DNA of 36,801 nucleotides, taken from contig MNCI01027134.1 in NCBI GenBank assembly GCA_015680685.1, positions 1-36,801 on the forward strand. The letters are read 5' to 3'. This document shows, piece by piece, positions 23,300 to 33,559 of the stretch. The number at the start of each line of letters is the position of its first letter. Positions within the stretch are counted from its first letter, which is position 1. The position numbers were made by a program, and so were the translations under genes. This DNA comes from Gnetum montanum. Lineage: Eukaryota > Streptophyta > Gnetopsida > Gnetales > Gnetaceae. Below the pieces are notes generated by a model. The model did not search any database, was not told the origin of the DNA, and saw only the letters and a list, made by a program, of their open reading frames with translations.

Positions 23300-23319
23300 G
23301 ATCCCTGGCAATGGCATCA
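23300..23319 (-). other. Primer binding site of the Athila-like element
   Basis: The minus strand reads TGATGCCATTGCCAGGGATC one base after the 5' LTR. Athila-group elements use TGGCGCCGTTGCCGGGGAT-like sites, attributed to Asp tRNA. The differences are mostly C-to-T or G-to-A transitions at CG or CHG sites. Confidence 0.8.
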
Positions 23320-23320
23320 A

Positions 23321-24200
23321 TGATGAGAGGCAAGGTGCCCCTATGCCCAACCATACAAATCACTAAGGCATTCACGCATGATATGGTCAAATTTCGTGGA
23401 CCTATAGTTCTCTAGTGCACTAGTTCCTCTAGGAAGTGAGATGGACATTAAGAACGTTTGTTGTCTTCCCAACTATACTTGTGAAGCTTAAGGATATGGT
23501 TTAAGTGTGATGAAGGCACATGATTTTTATAATTTTATGTTTTGTAAGTTTAATCACCTACAACAATAATGAAAGATATATTAATTTAAGATCTAATTTA
23601 TCTACTACCTAGTTAGCCTCACACAAGTACCCACCCCATCTTCCTAGACACATCTTGAACACATATAACCTTATTGGATTTCCAAATGTTAAGCATTTTT
23701 GGATTACCAAGTGCTACACATATGCTTGAGGTGGTCATGCTTATGTTCATTAACAACTGAATATTAATTGCTAAATTAAAGTACATTTAAGCAAAGTGCA
23801 TGAATATTAAATGCATCAAGAAAACATTAATCTATTCTTAGTGCTACAAGGATGATCAAAAGGATTCAATTTTGTTCCCGTCACACTAGTATGCTCAGGT
23901 ACATCAGTGTTTAAACAAAGATCTGCACACACTCAAACTCCTACTATGGGCACTTAGAGAATATTCTAACTCTAGAGAAAACAAACTGCAAGAGCTTCGC
24001 TACTCTATGCAAAAGACTATGAAAAACTCAACTAAAAACTTATGAAAACTATGAGCTCAAATGCTATATTTATAGGCCGACATATACCCCATGATATTGG
24101 ATATTTGACATCATGTCTTGGGCTCTGACATCGGGAATCCAATGTCAAGGCTCTGATATCGGGTACATGATATCAGAGCTAGTCAAAACATGATTCATCA
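23321..24200 (-). repeat. 5' LTR of the Athila-like element
   Basis: On the plus strand it starts TGATGAGAGGCAAGG and ends ATGATTCATCA, giving TGATGA/TCATCA inverted ends. It is collinear with the 3' LTR. In transcription order (minus strand) it shows the dyads at 24179-24094, then a TATA box at 24074-24067. The PBS follows its left edge directly. Confidence 0.9.
24067..24179 (-). promoter_or_regulatory. TATA box and upstream dyads, 5' LTR copy
   Basis: Reading the minus strand, a perfect 11-bp inverted repeat (GCTCTGATATC / GATATCAGAGC, 8-nt loop, 24150-24179) is followed by GACATCG-N6-CAATGTC (24127-24146), a third weaker dyad (about 24094-24119), and then TATAAATA (24074-24067). The layout is the same in the other LTR. 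This is the likely core promoter in U3. The dyads could bind a dimeric factor or form hairpins; which is not known. Confidence 0.65.
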
Positions 24201-24425
24201 CTAATGTAGGTTGTAAATGCATAGTACATGCAATGAAATGATATTAACAACCAATCTTCTTTATAAATTTATTTCTTTTCTTTCATGTAGTGTCTTTTAA
24301 TTATAATGTATTTTCTGGACCAAACTGACATTAACATCTACAATAAAATATTTACAAAATTTAACATTAAATATTTATATATGATTTTTGATGTAATGAA
24401 CTCTATAATAAGTCATTTAACTTAC

Positions 24426-24691
24426 AGAATTCCTAAATATGCATCATTAACTTTGTATGCAGTGCTTTCATTCCAATTTTTCCTTATTATGTTATTCATA
24501 TTTAACTTTGTTGGTGCAATTGCATTTAACTCTTCTCTTCTAATGAAATCAGGAAGTCTATCTTTAGGAATCCATGCAAATGGAACATTTTTAAAGTAAG
24601 ACCAGTTTAAAGATTCTTGGGAAAAAATCCTTTTGATGGATCTTGTGGTGCTATTGTCCATGCAAATTCCCAAAAACCTTTTGGTTCTCAT
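24426..24691 (-). pseudogene. N-terminal exon of the MULE/SWIM gene, with splice donor
   Basis: The frame opens with ATG (24689-24691) and reads without a stop to 'AYLGIL'. It then runs into GTAAGTTAA (24425 leftwards), a consensus 5' splice site whose TAA closes the frame. The key segment is 'LNWSYFKNVPFAWIPKDR' (24560-24620), followed by 'LPDFIRREELNAIAPTKLN'. This matches the N-terminal domain found before the transposase core in plant MULE/SWIM proteins. The rest of the gene lies at 14.1-12.5 kb on the same strand, beyond the Athila element, which therefore probably inserted into the intron that starts here. Whether the protein is a transposase or a domesticated host protein cannot be decided. 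Confidence 0.72.
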
Positions 24692-24699
24692 TTGTTATT

Positions 24700-27260
24700 T
24701 GTTACTTTACTATAAACATAGAAAGAAATGTCATTTATTACTATACAATTTAATTATTAAAAATATGACAGATTATAATATTTAGTTAACTGTAGAGTTA
24801 ATGACTCTTGGTCAAAAAGCCACTTTTTATTATTTGAATATTATATAAACATTTAAAATAGCTAATTTGTAAAAAAGTTTAGTATATTCTTAGTTAGGAA
24901 TTTTTTTTTGGAGATTATAAGTACCATTCTTGGATGAACTAGTTGTATTTGTTAAAAAATATTCAACCAATAACCAACTAATGAGTTATAGTAAATTGTA
25001 CTAAATAAATCATCAATGAAAAATATAAAATATTTCAAGACTAAAGCAAATAAAAATTATCAAAGTTATTTCTGAAAATGATATTCTTCATAGAACAATG
25101 TTAGTTTTTTGATTATATAAGATAATGATAGCATGTACTAAGCATCTTAAAAGAGCAACAACAAATTTGAAATAGAAATTATCTTTAATCATATTTAAAA
25201 TGCTATGGTTATCATGAATTGGTTTAATTTTAACTAGTTTTTGTGTTGCACTAGCACTAGTCGGATTCTATTTTTTCTTTATTTCTTTCATTGTTTTTAA
25301 ATAATGGTTGCATATCCCATTTGTGACCTATCCAAAATTTGTAACTTCTAAGATATACACCTCACACTAGGTTCAAATTTCTCATTTTTATTCAGGAAAA
25401 AAAATTTTAAACTCATTCACAAGTTTAATTCTATTAGCTAGCACTGAATTAGAAATTATAAATTAAAAAAAATTTGGAAAAAGAATTTTGAAACTAGTCT
25501 AATACATCCAAGGGATATCAATTGTATGTAACTAAAAATTTTAGTTTTAGTTATATATAAGGTTGTTCATTGAGATGTGATTTTCATATTCATTTTTTAT
25601 TCATCCTCTATGGTTTAAAGTGAAAAAAATCGTAAATTCAAAGCTTCAAAGTGTTTAGTTTCTATAAAAAGGTATGCTTTTTTCTTAATCATACATATTA
25701 TTTAAATATATTTTTTATTAAAATCTTCAATTATTATATCATCAATTTATTAATTATATATAAAACTTATGTTTTAAAATATTTTATTTGGACCCATATC
25801 TCTTAAATAGGGTAAAATATTAGTTAAAAAATGCATAGAAAAACCTAAATTTGTCTTCTATATGCAACATTAGGTACAAAGTTCTATATTGTCAATTTTA
25901 AAAGCATTAAAACTGAAAATACTATTGTGGAAAAAACTATGAACATGAACATGTCGGTTTAGATATTTGTAATGGAGATGTTAATAAGAAAAATTATAAT
26001 TACTTAGATAAAATATTTAACGTAGTTGTGTTTGCAAATAACCTGTAAAATCACAAAGAACAAAAATTATAGGTGAAGGTCCAAGTTTTACACCTTAATA
26101 ATAAGATAATTCAACATTCTTCTCCTATAGAAGAGAGCAACTTGTTTAGTGAAAAATCCACTCTTTTGGATTTGCTAAATTAAGCACCCTTAATACTTCA
26201 ACCTTGATAAATTATGTTTCAATTTCAAATCCTTTCAATAATAATAGGACATTGAATCCATCACAATCAAAACTTATGCAACTCCAATTTTACACCTTGT
26301 ATATGCTAATTCTTGTCGGAAAGACAACAAATTATAGATTATGCCCTTTGGCCTTGTATACATTGATTATTGTGTAAAAGCCCATAGATTTTAGATTATC
26401 TCGAAAATAATAGGTCAAGGATCAAGAAAGATAAAAATCCTTCAATTTTATGCCTTGTATGCTTTGATTAGCATTAAAAAGACAAATTATCCTAAACAAA
26501 GGTAAGGCAAAGAGCAAGAAAGAGAGGGTCAATACATAGTGGAAGGAGGGTTTCAACATGGAAGCAAAGCCAACACGCATGATAAAAGAATATGTTTCAA
26601 TACATATTCCAAAAACATGTGAATATGGACCAAAATATGCACATGACATGCTAGTGTGCATGGACATGCTTTCCCACACAGGCAATAAGGCTTGCACCAC
26701 TAAGAAAAGTCAATGAAAATTACATGGGATTTAAAGTGCCTATATCTCTCTAATTTTCAAATTTCCAGAGGAAAAATTTGGGAAATAATTTTCAAATTGC
26801 TGAAATAGCAGTTTCACTTTAGAAAGTTACATGGTAGAAAGGAATGAGAAATTTTTACATGCACTATCCTTGGTAGAGAAACAACCAGACACAAGAGAAT
26901 AGCAGCGTGTAGCCGTGGAATGAGTTTGAACAATGTCAAACTCCTGTATTGTGCAATGTTACCCCTTTTTATTTTTAATATATTTATATTTTGGGTTACA
27001 CTCAAAAGTGTGACGATTTTGGCTAGTGTTAAAACTGTTGGCTGAAGAATTCGCGAGCACGTGGCATTGAAGGGGGAGTTAAAATTATCTGCATTTAACG
27101 ATTTTGGGATTGTGCAATATATTGATTTGGTCATATTCCTAGCCCATCACAATGATCTAACACTTTCATCATGCAACAGAAATTGTGTGAATATCATCAC
27201 ATGTACTTTTCGCAATTGTGACAGGCCAAATTTCCACCACCACCATTTGAAAATTTGCAT
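24700..27260. other. Long AT-rich stretch, no gene recognised
   Basis: It holds the presumed 5' flank of the MULE/SWIM gene (left end) and the 3' flank of the kinase pseudogene (right end). An imperfect repeat built around 'ttttacaccttgtatatgctaatt' recurs near 26288, 26348 and 26437, with 'aaagacaa.ttat' following two of them. Open frames at 26422-26700 and 26814-27134 on the minus strand have no domain. No LTR, RNA gene or transposon end was recognised. Confidence 0.4.
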
Positions 27261-27394
27261 GATTTATGAATTCCTCTGACTCAGTCACACAGATTACATT
27301 CTATTTCTCCTTTCTACACTTGCCCTTGCCATTGCAGCATCACAGAATCATCACCATCACCATCATCATCCTTATCATCAAACTAAGGCTACCA

Positions 27395-27467
27395 TTACAA
27401 AACTGAGGCTTGCCATGGCAGCTCTGAAATAAGACTCAACAAAGACATGGGAATTAGCAAAAGGCCC
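27395..27467 (-). pseudogene. C-terminal tail of the receptor-like kinase
   Basis: This is the continuation of the kinase reading frame on the far side of the copia insertion. Removing the element and one target copy, the minus strand reads '...TLEMG' (from 33555-33575) and then 'LLLIPMSLLSLISELPWQ', ending at TAA (27395-27397). A 'PPIP.SL'-like stretch near the end is usual in this kinase class, and 'IPMSLLSL' fits loosely. The first five bases of each flank agree in four positions (GGGCC and GGGCT on the minus strand). Confidence 0.6.
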
Positions 27468-28121
27468 TATAAGATGAAATTTGTGGATTGCACAAGAAAT
27501 TTACATGCATAGATAATTAGAAATGTACAATGTGGAAGCAAATGGCACAAAAAATTCACATGCATAGATAACTAGAAATGCATTGCAAAAGAAAATGACA
27601 AAGAAATTCTCATGCATAAATAACCAAAAATGTGCAATGCCAAAGCAAATGAAAATGACCTCCAATCATGGATTCTTCTTTCACACTGGCACTCTACAAT
27701 GATGGTGTATGCAACCTCTAAGTATTTGTGAAAAGGACTAGAACTACAATTCCGATATGATTTCTGGTGCCTTTGTTCTTCCATCAAGGACAAATTTATA
27801 GGTCACAAAATTGGTTACCACAAAAGACCCAATGCCAACACATAAAAAACCCGTTACTAGATATGGAGACCATCTTGATGCATTAACTAACTCATAAAAA
27901 CACGTTAGTGGATATAGTGGCCACCTTGATACATTAACTAATGCATAAAACATGTTAGTAGATATGGTTGCCACCTTAATGCATTACTAATGCATAAAAT
28001 GCATTAGTGGATATAGTGGCTACTTTCATGCATTAATGCATAAAACATGTTAGTGGATATAGTGGCTACCTTCATGCATTATCTAATGCATAAAACATGT
28101 TAGCAGATAATGCATGCTACA
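27468..28121 (-). repeat. 3' LTR of the copia element, expanded by a tandem array
   Basis: 654 bp, against 427 bp for the 5' LTR. The first 380 bp are collinear with the other copy. The extra length is a tandem array of a unit of about 50 bp (27853-28110). The right end GCTACA is followed by the PPT. Confidence 0.9.
27853..28110. repeat. Tandem array, unit 46-51 bp, inside the 3' LTR
   Basis: Units begin 'gttagtggatat' or close variants at 27853, 27904, 27954, 28003, 28049 and 28099 (the last partial). The unit continues 'agtggccaccttgatacattaactaatgcataaaacat'. The 5' LTR has only one degenerate unit at the same place (33517-33548). Confidence 0.9.
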
Positions 28122-28134
28122 ATCTCCCACACTT
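28122..28134 (-). other. Polypurine tract of the copia element
   Basis: The minus strand reads AAGTGTGGGAGAT directly before the 3' LTR (TGTAGC...). AAGTGTGGGAGA is a usual PPT of plant copia elements. Confidence 0.85.
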
Positions 28135-28406
28135 GGTATCCATATTTAATCAAGTCCAAAGTTCAAGAAATAAATGTATGAATCATGGTGATAGTTCTTT
28201 TCAAAGTATTATCTTCCATATATTATAATGCATTATCTCTCAACGTAATTCCTTATATGGTAACTAGCTTTATGAATAAACCAATTTTCATTCTAGGTCC
28301 TGCCATATGTGAATTTTCTCTCATAACTATATGCGCAAACCATATGAGAAAACAACATAACTGAATAAGAGTTTCATTAAGACTATAAAGTTGTACATAC
28401 AACAAA

Positions 28407-29170
28407 TTACATTATGAAACCTAGTCCCATCCAAACTACATGATTTTTAAATAACTTTAGTGGCATTCCTTTTGTCAAAGAATTATCTATCATTAATTTA
28501 GTACTTATATGCTCAATGACCACTTTGTTTTCTTTAATATGTTTCATTATGGCTAAGTACTTTATGTTGATGTGTTTACTTTGATTTCCACTCTTATTAT
28601 TCTTACCCATAAAGGTAGTGGCTGAATTGGCAATAAACATTCTTAATGGCTTAGATATAGAATCCACAATTCTAAGCCCTGATATGAAACTCTTTAGCTA
28701 TACACCATGTGAAGTAGCTTCAAAACAGGAAATGAACTCTGCCTTCATGGCAGAAGTAGAAACCAAAGTTTTCTTTCCACTCCTCTACGATATTGCCCCT
28801 CCAACTAGCATAAAAACATAACCAGATGTTGATTTCTGTGAATTAACATAGTCAACAAAGTCTAAGTCGGAGTAGCTAGTCACCTCCAAGGATTCAGTTC
28901 ATTTCTACATAAGTATGTAATCTTTTGTACCTTGAAGGTACCTCATCACTTTCTTTGCATCCCTCTAGTGGTCAATACTTGGATTACTCTAATATCTACC
29001 CAACATTCCCATGACAAATGTAATGTTAGGTCTTGTGCAAACCTAAGCATACATAAGGCTTCCAACAGTTGAAGCATACGAAATGTTTCTTATCTAACTT
29101 TTCTCTAAATCATTCCTAGGGCACTAGTTTAAATTGAACCTATCCACCTTCACAAAGGGTGCTATACTTA
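28407..29170 (-). pseudogene. RNase H remnant of the copia element
   Basis: Upstream on the minus strand the RT thumb/connection region carries the copia marker 'SLMYA..CTRPDI', degraded but visible near 29000-29060. RNase H itself shows 'TSAMKAEFISCFEATSHGV' (28695-28755) and then a stop where the following Trp should be (TGG to TAG). It continues 'LKSFISGLRIVDSISKPL', 'NKSGNQSKHINIKYLAI' (28540-28590), 'VIEHISTKLMIDNSLTKGMP' and the C-terminal end near 28407. Catalytic-type positions are altered (for example DNSA reads ANSA, HIDIK reads HINIK). It is in another frame than RT, so at least one indel lies between 28760 and 29180. Confidence 0.85.
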
Positions 29171-29182
29171 GTGAACAATCTT

Positions 29183-30022
29183 TCATTTGAAACTCTCTAA
29201 AACTCTATTAATATAGGTTTTTTGCAATAGTTCTAGAATACATCTAGATTTGTCCCTATGGATTTGAATGCCAATGACATAATATGCCTTACACATATCC
29301 TTCATGTTGAAAGTCTTAGAAAGAAAATGTTTTTCCTCATATAGAAATCCACTATTATTGGTTGCAAGAAGGATATCATCCACATATAGAACAAGGAAAT
29401 AGATTTTTCTCCCATTGACCTTCTGGTATATACATTGATCCATGATGTTTTCTTCAAAACCAAATGAAGTGATGATATCATGGAATTTCAAGTACCATTA
29501 ATGGGAGACTTGTTTCAATCCATATATGGATTTCCTGAACTTGCATACCAATTGCTCACCATCACTAGAGGAAAATCCTTTAGGTTGTTTCATATAAACC
29601 TCTTCCTCTAGATCACCATTAAGAAATATTCTTTTCACATCCATTTGATATACTTCAAGATCAAAATGGTAAACCAATGCCATGATAACACGAAGGGAGT
29701 CCTTCTTAGATACAGGAGAAAAGGTCTCCTTGTAATCTATTCCCTCTTTTTGAGTGAATCCTTTAGCAACAAGTTTGGCCTTATGTCTTTCAATGTTGCC
29801 TAATGAGTCTTTCTTAGTCTTGAAGACCCATTTGCATCCAATGGCTTTTACACCATCAGGAAACTTTACAAGATCCCAGACTCCATTATATGACATAGAG
29901 TTCATCTCATCTTTCATGGCATCATACCACAATTTAGATTCCTTACAACTCATGGCTTGTGACAATATTTTGGGATCATTTTCTATATTCATGTTATAGT
30001 CAAACTCCTGTAGATACACCAT
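29183..30022 (-). pseudogene. Reverse transcriptase (RVT_2) of the copia element
   Basis: Two open parts, 29498-30022 and 29183-29491, lie in the same frame with one stop between them (QVSH, TAA, WYLKF; relatives have a Gln there). Domain order: the lead-in 'WYDAMKDEMNSMSYNGVWDL', 'GCKWVFKTKKDSLGNIERHK', 'LVAKGFTQKEGIDYKETFSP', 'EVYQMDVKRIFLNGDLEEEV' with the first catalytic Asp, 'SIYGLKQ', and the YVDD box at 29375-29386 with both Asp residues kept. This is the best-preserved domain of the element. It would copy the element RNA, but the stops prevent a full product. An intact YVDD in an interrupted frame suggests moderate age. Confidence 0.93.
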
Positions 30023-30172
30023 ATAGTCATTAGGAATCGATAATCACCTTACTCTAGTAGATCTTCTTAATGTTGGTTCATTATTCTCTTAAGGATCATG
30101 ATGTTCAACATGTTTTTCATTAGGTTTCGGTCTCTGTTGTTCAGCTAGATCTACTATTTCTTGATCAATAGT

Positions 30173-31378
30173 TTATGGAACTTCAATGACTAGTTGTTGT
30201 TCATTACACATTTGTGCTCTAGGCGTATTGTACACAACAATCAGTCTATCATTTATAGTGGGTTGAGCATCTATATGGTCTATCTTAAGAACAATGTTCC
30301 AAGATCTACTGCTCCCACTAATCAAGTCATTCTTAAGAAATTTAGCATTCCTTGATTCCACAAACCTAGTAATATGAGATAAGCAATAAAATTTGTACCT
30401 TGACCGTTCAGCATATCCACTGAAATACCCACTTATGGTCCTTGGGTCTAGCTTCTTTTCTTTTGGATTATAGACTCTTACTTCAGACAAGCATCCCCAA
30501 ATGCATATATGTCACAAACTTGGTTTCCAACCTTTTCATAATTCAAATGGTGTCTTTGAGATAACCTTGGTTGGAACTCGGTTTAATATATACATTGCTA
30601 TCTTGAGAGCTTTAATCCATAAGGACTTAGAAAGCTTGGAGCTGCTAAGCATACTCCACACCATGTCCAATAATGTTTGATGTCTTCTTTCTGCCACACC
30701 ATTCTGGTCTAGAGAACTAGGCATAGTGTACTGGGAAACAATTCCATGCTCTTTAAAAAACTTAGCAAATGGGCTAGGTGCTTATCCATCATTAGTATAT
30801 CCACCATAGTATTCACCACCTCTATCAGATCTCACTAACTGTATTTGCTTATTGTATTGTTTCTCTACTTTAGCCTTAAACACCTTAAAGGCATCTAATG
30901 CTTCGCTCTTGTTATGAGGTGGGTAGAAATACATATATTGTGAGTAATTATCAATAAAGGTAATGAAATACTTTTGACCATACACATCCATATCTGGACT
31001 ACAAATATTTGTATGTATGATCTCTAATATGTCTAAAATCCTCATAGCACCTTTCTTTAACATATTGGTTTGCTTTCCCTTTATGTAGTCCACACAAGTG
31101 TCAAAGTCAGTAAAATCTAGAGTATTAAGTACTCCATCATTTACTAATCTCTTTATTCTCACAATAGAGATATGTCCTAATCTACGATGCCACAACATAG
31201 AGGTTTCATCATTCATAACACATCTCTTAACGCTAGCATGAACATGCATAGAAGTATACGAAGTTTCTTTTTGTAAATTAATGTTGAAAAGACCATCTAT
31301 TAATGTACCACTTCCAATAAGTTCAAATCTATAATATAGAATGAATATAGTATCTAAAAAATTAAAAGAAAATCCCAA
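30173..31378 (-). pseudogene. Integrase of the copia element
   Basis: Four in-frame open parts are split by stops at 30782, 30536 and about 30515. The zinc region reads 'MLWHRRLGHISIVRIKRLV' then 'CVDYIKGKQT', where the last Cys of HHCC is Tyr (TGC to TAC). The first catalytic Asp is Asn ('IIHTNICSP', codon at 31007-31009). The second region 'YFITFIDNYSQYMYFY' and 'LVRSDRGGEYYGG', with the catalytic Glu, are kept. 'GVAERRHQTLLDMV' follows, and the C-terminal part includes 'VRVYNPKEKKLDPRTISGYF'. The frame then leads into the RT lead-in. The gag-pre-integrase segment lies at 31100-31250. It is inactive as judged by the lost residues. Confidence 0.92.
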
Positions 31379-31390
31379 TAATACAAAACT

Positions 31391-31642
31391 TTAAATAGAA
31401 ATTAAATTCCTTGAAAAACTAGGAATATAAAATTTCTTTTCCAACTCTAAAACAAAACCACTATTTAAAACTAATTTGCCTGTTCCAATTGCCTCCACAT
31501 GTGAGTGCATCTTGTTGCCTGAATAGATGCAAGACTCACTTCCCACTGGCTTCCTTAGCTTTTGCACCACTTGAAAGGAATTGGTAACATGGATTGTAGA
31601 ACCAAAGTCAATCCACCATGTGTCATGGCCAACATTAACCAT
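31391..31642 (-). pseudogene. Protease of the copia element
   Basis: The copia-type retropepsin start is 'DTWWIDFGSTIHVTN'. The active-site triad Asp-Ser-Gly is replaced by Asp-Phe-Gly (31601-31609). The rest follows the family: 'GSESCIYSGNKMHSHVEAIG' and 'LELEKKFYIPSFSRNLISI', then a stop in phase with the integrase part. A single C-to-T change on the coding strand (TCT to TTT) would account for the lost Ser. Confidence 0.9.
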
Positions 31643-31708
31643 ATTAGATTCAAAACAAACAAGTGAGAGTTGAGTACCTTACTTTTCAAGCCATTTTTGA
31701 TATTTAAA

Positions 31709-32560
31709 ACAATCCTTCTTTATGTGCTCTTTCTTTTTGTAGAAAAAGCATCTGGATTCCTTCTTAATATCAACTTGGGCAAGCAATTTGACCTTCCACT
31801 TGCCTTTTATTGTTCTTTACTCTTTTCTTTTGTGACTAGATGCACGCTTTCTTTTGCTTCCATCGCAACTCTACCCTCTTCTTGCACACATATGATCATT
31901 GGTTCATTGATTGACCATTTGTCCTTGTGTGTTATAAGAAATCTTAAAGGGTTTTTATTGCGGTGGGAGCATGTTTAAGATGTAGTGCACAAGAAAAGAT
32001 TCTAACATCTCAACCTCAAGTGTTTTGAGTTGAGCTGCTACATCCCTCATTTGCATAATGTGCTCACACACATCATGAATTTTGATGAGCTTCATGGATG
32101 AGAACTTTATTATTAAGGAGCTAGCCAACACTTTGTTTGATGGTTCAAATTGTTCATCAATTATCTTTAACAAAACACACACATTGTCATATTGTTCCAA
32201 TGAACCATGCATATCAGCTGAGATCTTGGTTTTTATGAACATGACATAGAGACAATTAGATCTCTCCCATTTTTCATAATTACCAATATCATTTAGATGG
32301 CTGGTTGTTGTAATGGTAGGTGGTTCATTCTTACAAATAGCATAATCAATGTCCAACCATCCTAAATGATGAAGAATTCTCTCCTTCCACACCTTATAAT
32401 TATCACTCTTTAATTCAAGAATGTCACATTTGAAATCTGAGTAGCTTATAAGTTGTACAACTGCATAATTAAGCATGCTTATGTCACTATAGTTGAGGTT
32501 AAAATACCATAAGACATGTTTACCAATGTAAATCATGTAAAAATATAAAAAAAATGACAT
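31709..32560 (-). pseudogene. Gag of the copia element with damaged zinc knuckle
   Basis: The gag core (31955-32560) contains 'ISYSDFKCDILELKSDNYKV' and 'WKERILHHLGWLDIDYAIC', the signature of the copia-type gag family, followed by Leu-rich helical segments ending at 'FLVHYILNMLPPQ' and a stop. Between 31955 and 31760 the frame shifts and returns ('KPFKISYNTQ' is in phase; 'CVQEEGRVAMEAKESVHLVT' is in another frame). The knuckle at 31709-31750 reads C-F-F-Y-K4-type: the second Cys is Tyr (codon 31739-31741), the His and last Cys are kept. The start codon is uncertain; the track of homology begins about 40 codons after the first ATG at 32560. Confidence 0.9.
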
Positions 32561-33112
32561 AAAATTGCCTATGGGCTAAATTTTAATTCAAATTGATTCA
32601 TATATCCTTACGATGAAACTGTTAAATTATATTCCTTTTCTTAATCCTAGTGGGCAAATTAAGAAACATAATTTAACATATCATCCTAATTAATCATATT
32701 AAATACAATAAAAATTCCTATGGGATAAAATTTATTGTATTACATATGATTAATCACAATTTAATTTTCCATATTTGATCCAAAACTTTTAACAATTTTG
32801 CACAATTAAAGATGTTGTGGCTACTCTGTAATTATACAAAAAATAAAGATCACAAGTTACAATTTTATGCAAGAAAAACAATGCATTACAAAATTTTTAA
32901 TATTCTTTAAATAAAGCAACTTTATGCATAGTTCAAAATCCCAAAATATCACCTAAACGAGCACTTGTCATGCCTTGCAAAAAGCAGCAACTCTCACAAA
33001 ACAATGATGCAAAGGTTAGTAATTTTACAAGGATGCCCATCACAATCATAAATAGGCCTTCCAATTACTAACCACTAACCAGTAATGGCATCAAGATAGA
33101 GACAGAAATCAA
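32561..33112 (-). other. 5' leader of the copia element
   Basis: AT-rich sequence between the PBS and gag. No ORF with a domain is visible. It would hold the packaging signal in an active element. Confidence 0.5.
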
Positions 33113-33125
33113 GGCTTTGATACCA
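33113..33125 (-). other. Primer binding site of the copia element
   Basis: The minus strand reads TGGTATCAAAGCC two bases after the CA end of the 5' LTR. It is the Met-initiator tRNA type, identical to the site at 5789-5801 in the other copia element. Confidence 0.9.
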
Positions 33126-33127
33126 AA

Positions 33128-33554
33128 TGTAAGACAAAATTTGTGAATTGCACAAGAAATTTATATGCATAGATAACTAAAAATGCATAATGCATAAACA
33201 AATGGCACAAGAAATTCACATGCATAGATAATCGAAATGTGCAATGTAGAAGCAAATGACACAAGAAATTCACATGCATAAATAACTGGAATGCACAATG
33301 CCAAAGCAAATGAAACTAACCTCCAACCATTGATGCCTTACATTAAACTTAGCATTTGGATTCTTCTTTCACACCGAACAATGGTGTATGTAACCTCTAA
33401 GCATTTGTCAAAGGGACTATAACTACAATCTTGTTGTGATTCATGGTGCATTGTTCTTCCATCAAGAACGAATTTATAAGCCATAGAATTGATTACCATA
33501 AGAGATCCAATGCCAATGCATAAAAAAATGCATTACTGAGAATATGGTGCTACA
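33128..33554 (-). repeat. 5' LTR of the copia element
   Basis: 427 bp, plus strand TGTAAGACAAAATTTGTG ... GGTGCTACA. It contains three internal near-copies of 'aagaaattcacatgcatagataa' (about 33153, 33208 and 33264) at a spacing of 55-56 bp, shared with the other LTR. It lacks the 50-bp array of the 3' copy. Confidence 0.92.
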
Positions 33555-33559
33555 AGCCC

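Larger units (their letters stand above)
14161..24200 (-). mobile_element. Athila-like Ty3/gypsy LTR retrotransposon
   Basis: Two direct repeats of about 875 bp (14161-15034 and 23321-24200) bound a 10,040-bp element in minus orientation. Next to the right (5') LTR is a PBS of the Asp-tRNA type used by Athila-group elements. Going left on the minus strand come gag, protease, RT with an FMDE motif, RNase H and integrase, then about 2 kb before the 3' LTR. All frames are interrupted. It sits between the N-terminal exon and the body of the MULE/SWIM pseudogene. A clean 5-bp target duplication is not visible; TTAAT (14157-14161) and CTAAT (24201-24205) match in 4 of 5 bases if the left LTR has lost its first base or two. 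Confidence 0.88.
27468..33554 (-). mobile_element. Ty1/copia LTR retrotransposon, minus strand, inserted in the kinase gene
   Basis: Direct repeats at 27468-28121 and 33128-33554 flank an interior with a Met-initiator PBS, gag, protease, integrase, RT and RNase H in copia order, and a PPT. Most of the polyprotein from 32560 to 29183 stays in one frame (stops at 31955, 31391, 30782, 30536, 30173 and 29498 are all in phase). The LTR ends are TA(from TG)...CA on the left and TG...CA on the right. The flanking 5-mers are GGCCC (27463-27467) and AGCCC (33555-33559), a target duplication with one change. Confidence 0.93.

Noticed and set aside
14156-24205. Perfect target duplication of the Athila-like element
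   Set aside because: The 5-mers directly next to the annotated LTR ends (attaa and ctaat) do not match. Only a shifted reading gives 4 of 5 bases, so I do not claim a clean duplication.
26422-27134. Minus-strand open frames of 92 and 106 codons
   Set aside because: Hydrophobic translations with no recognisable family, typical of chance frames in T-rich DNA. No supporting splice or codon pattern.
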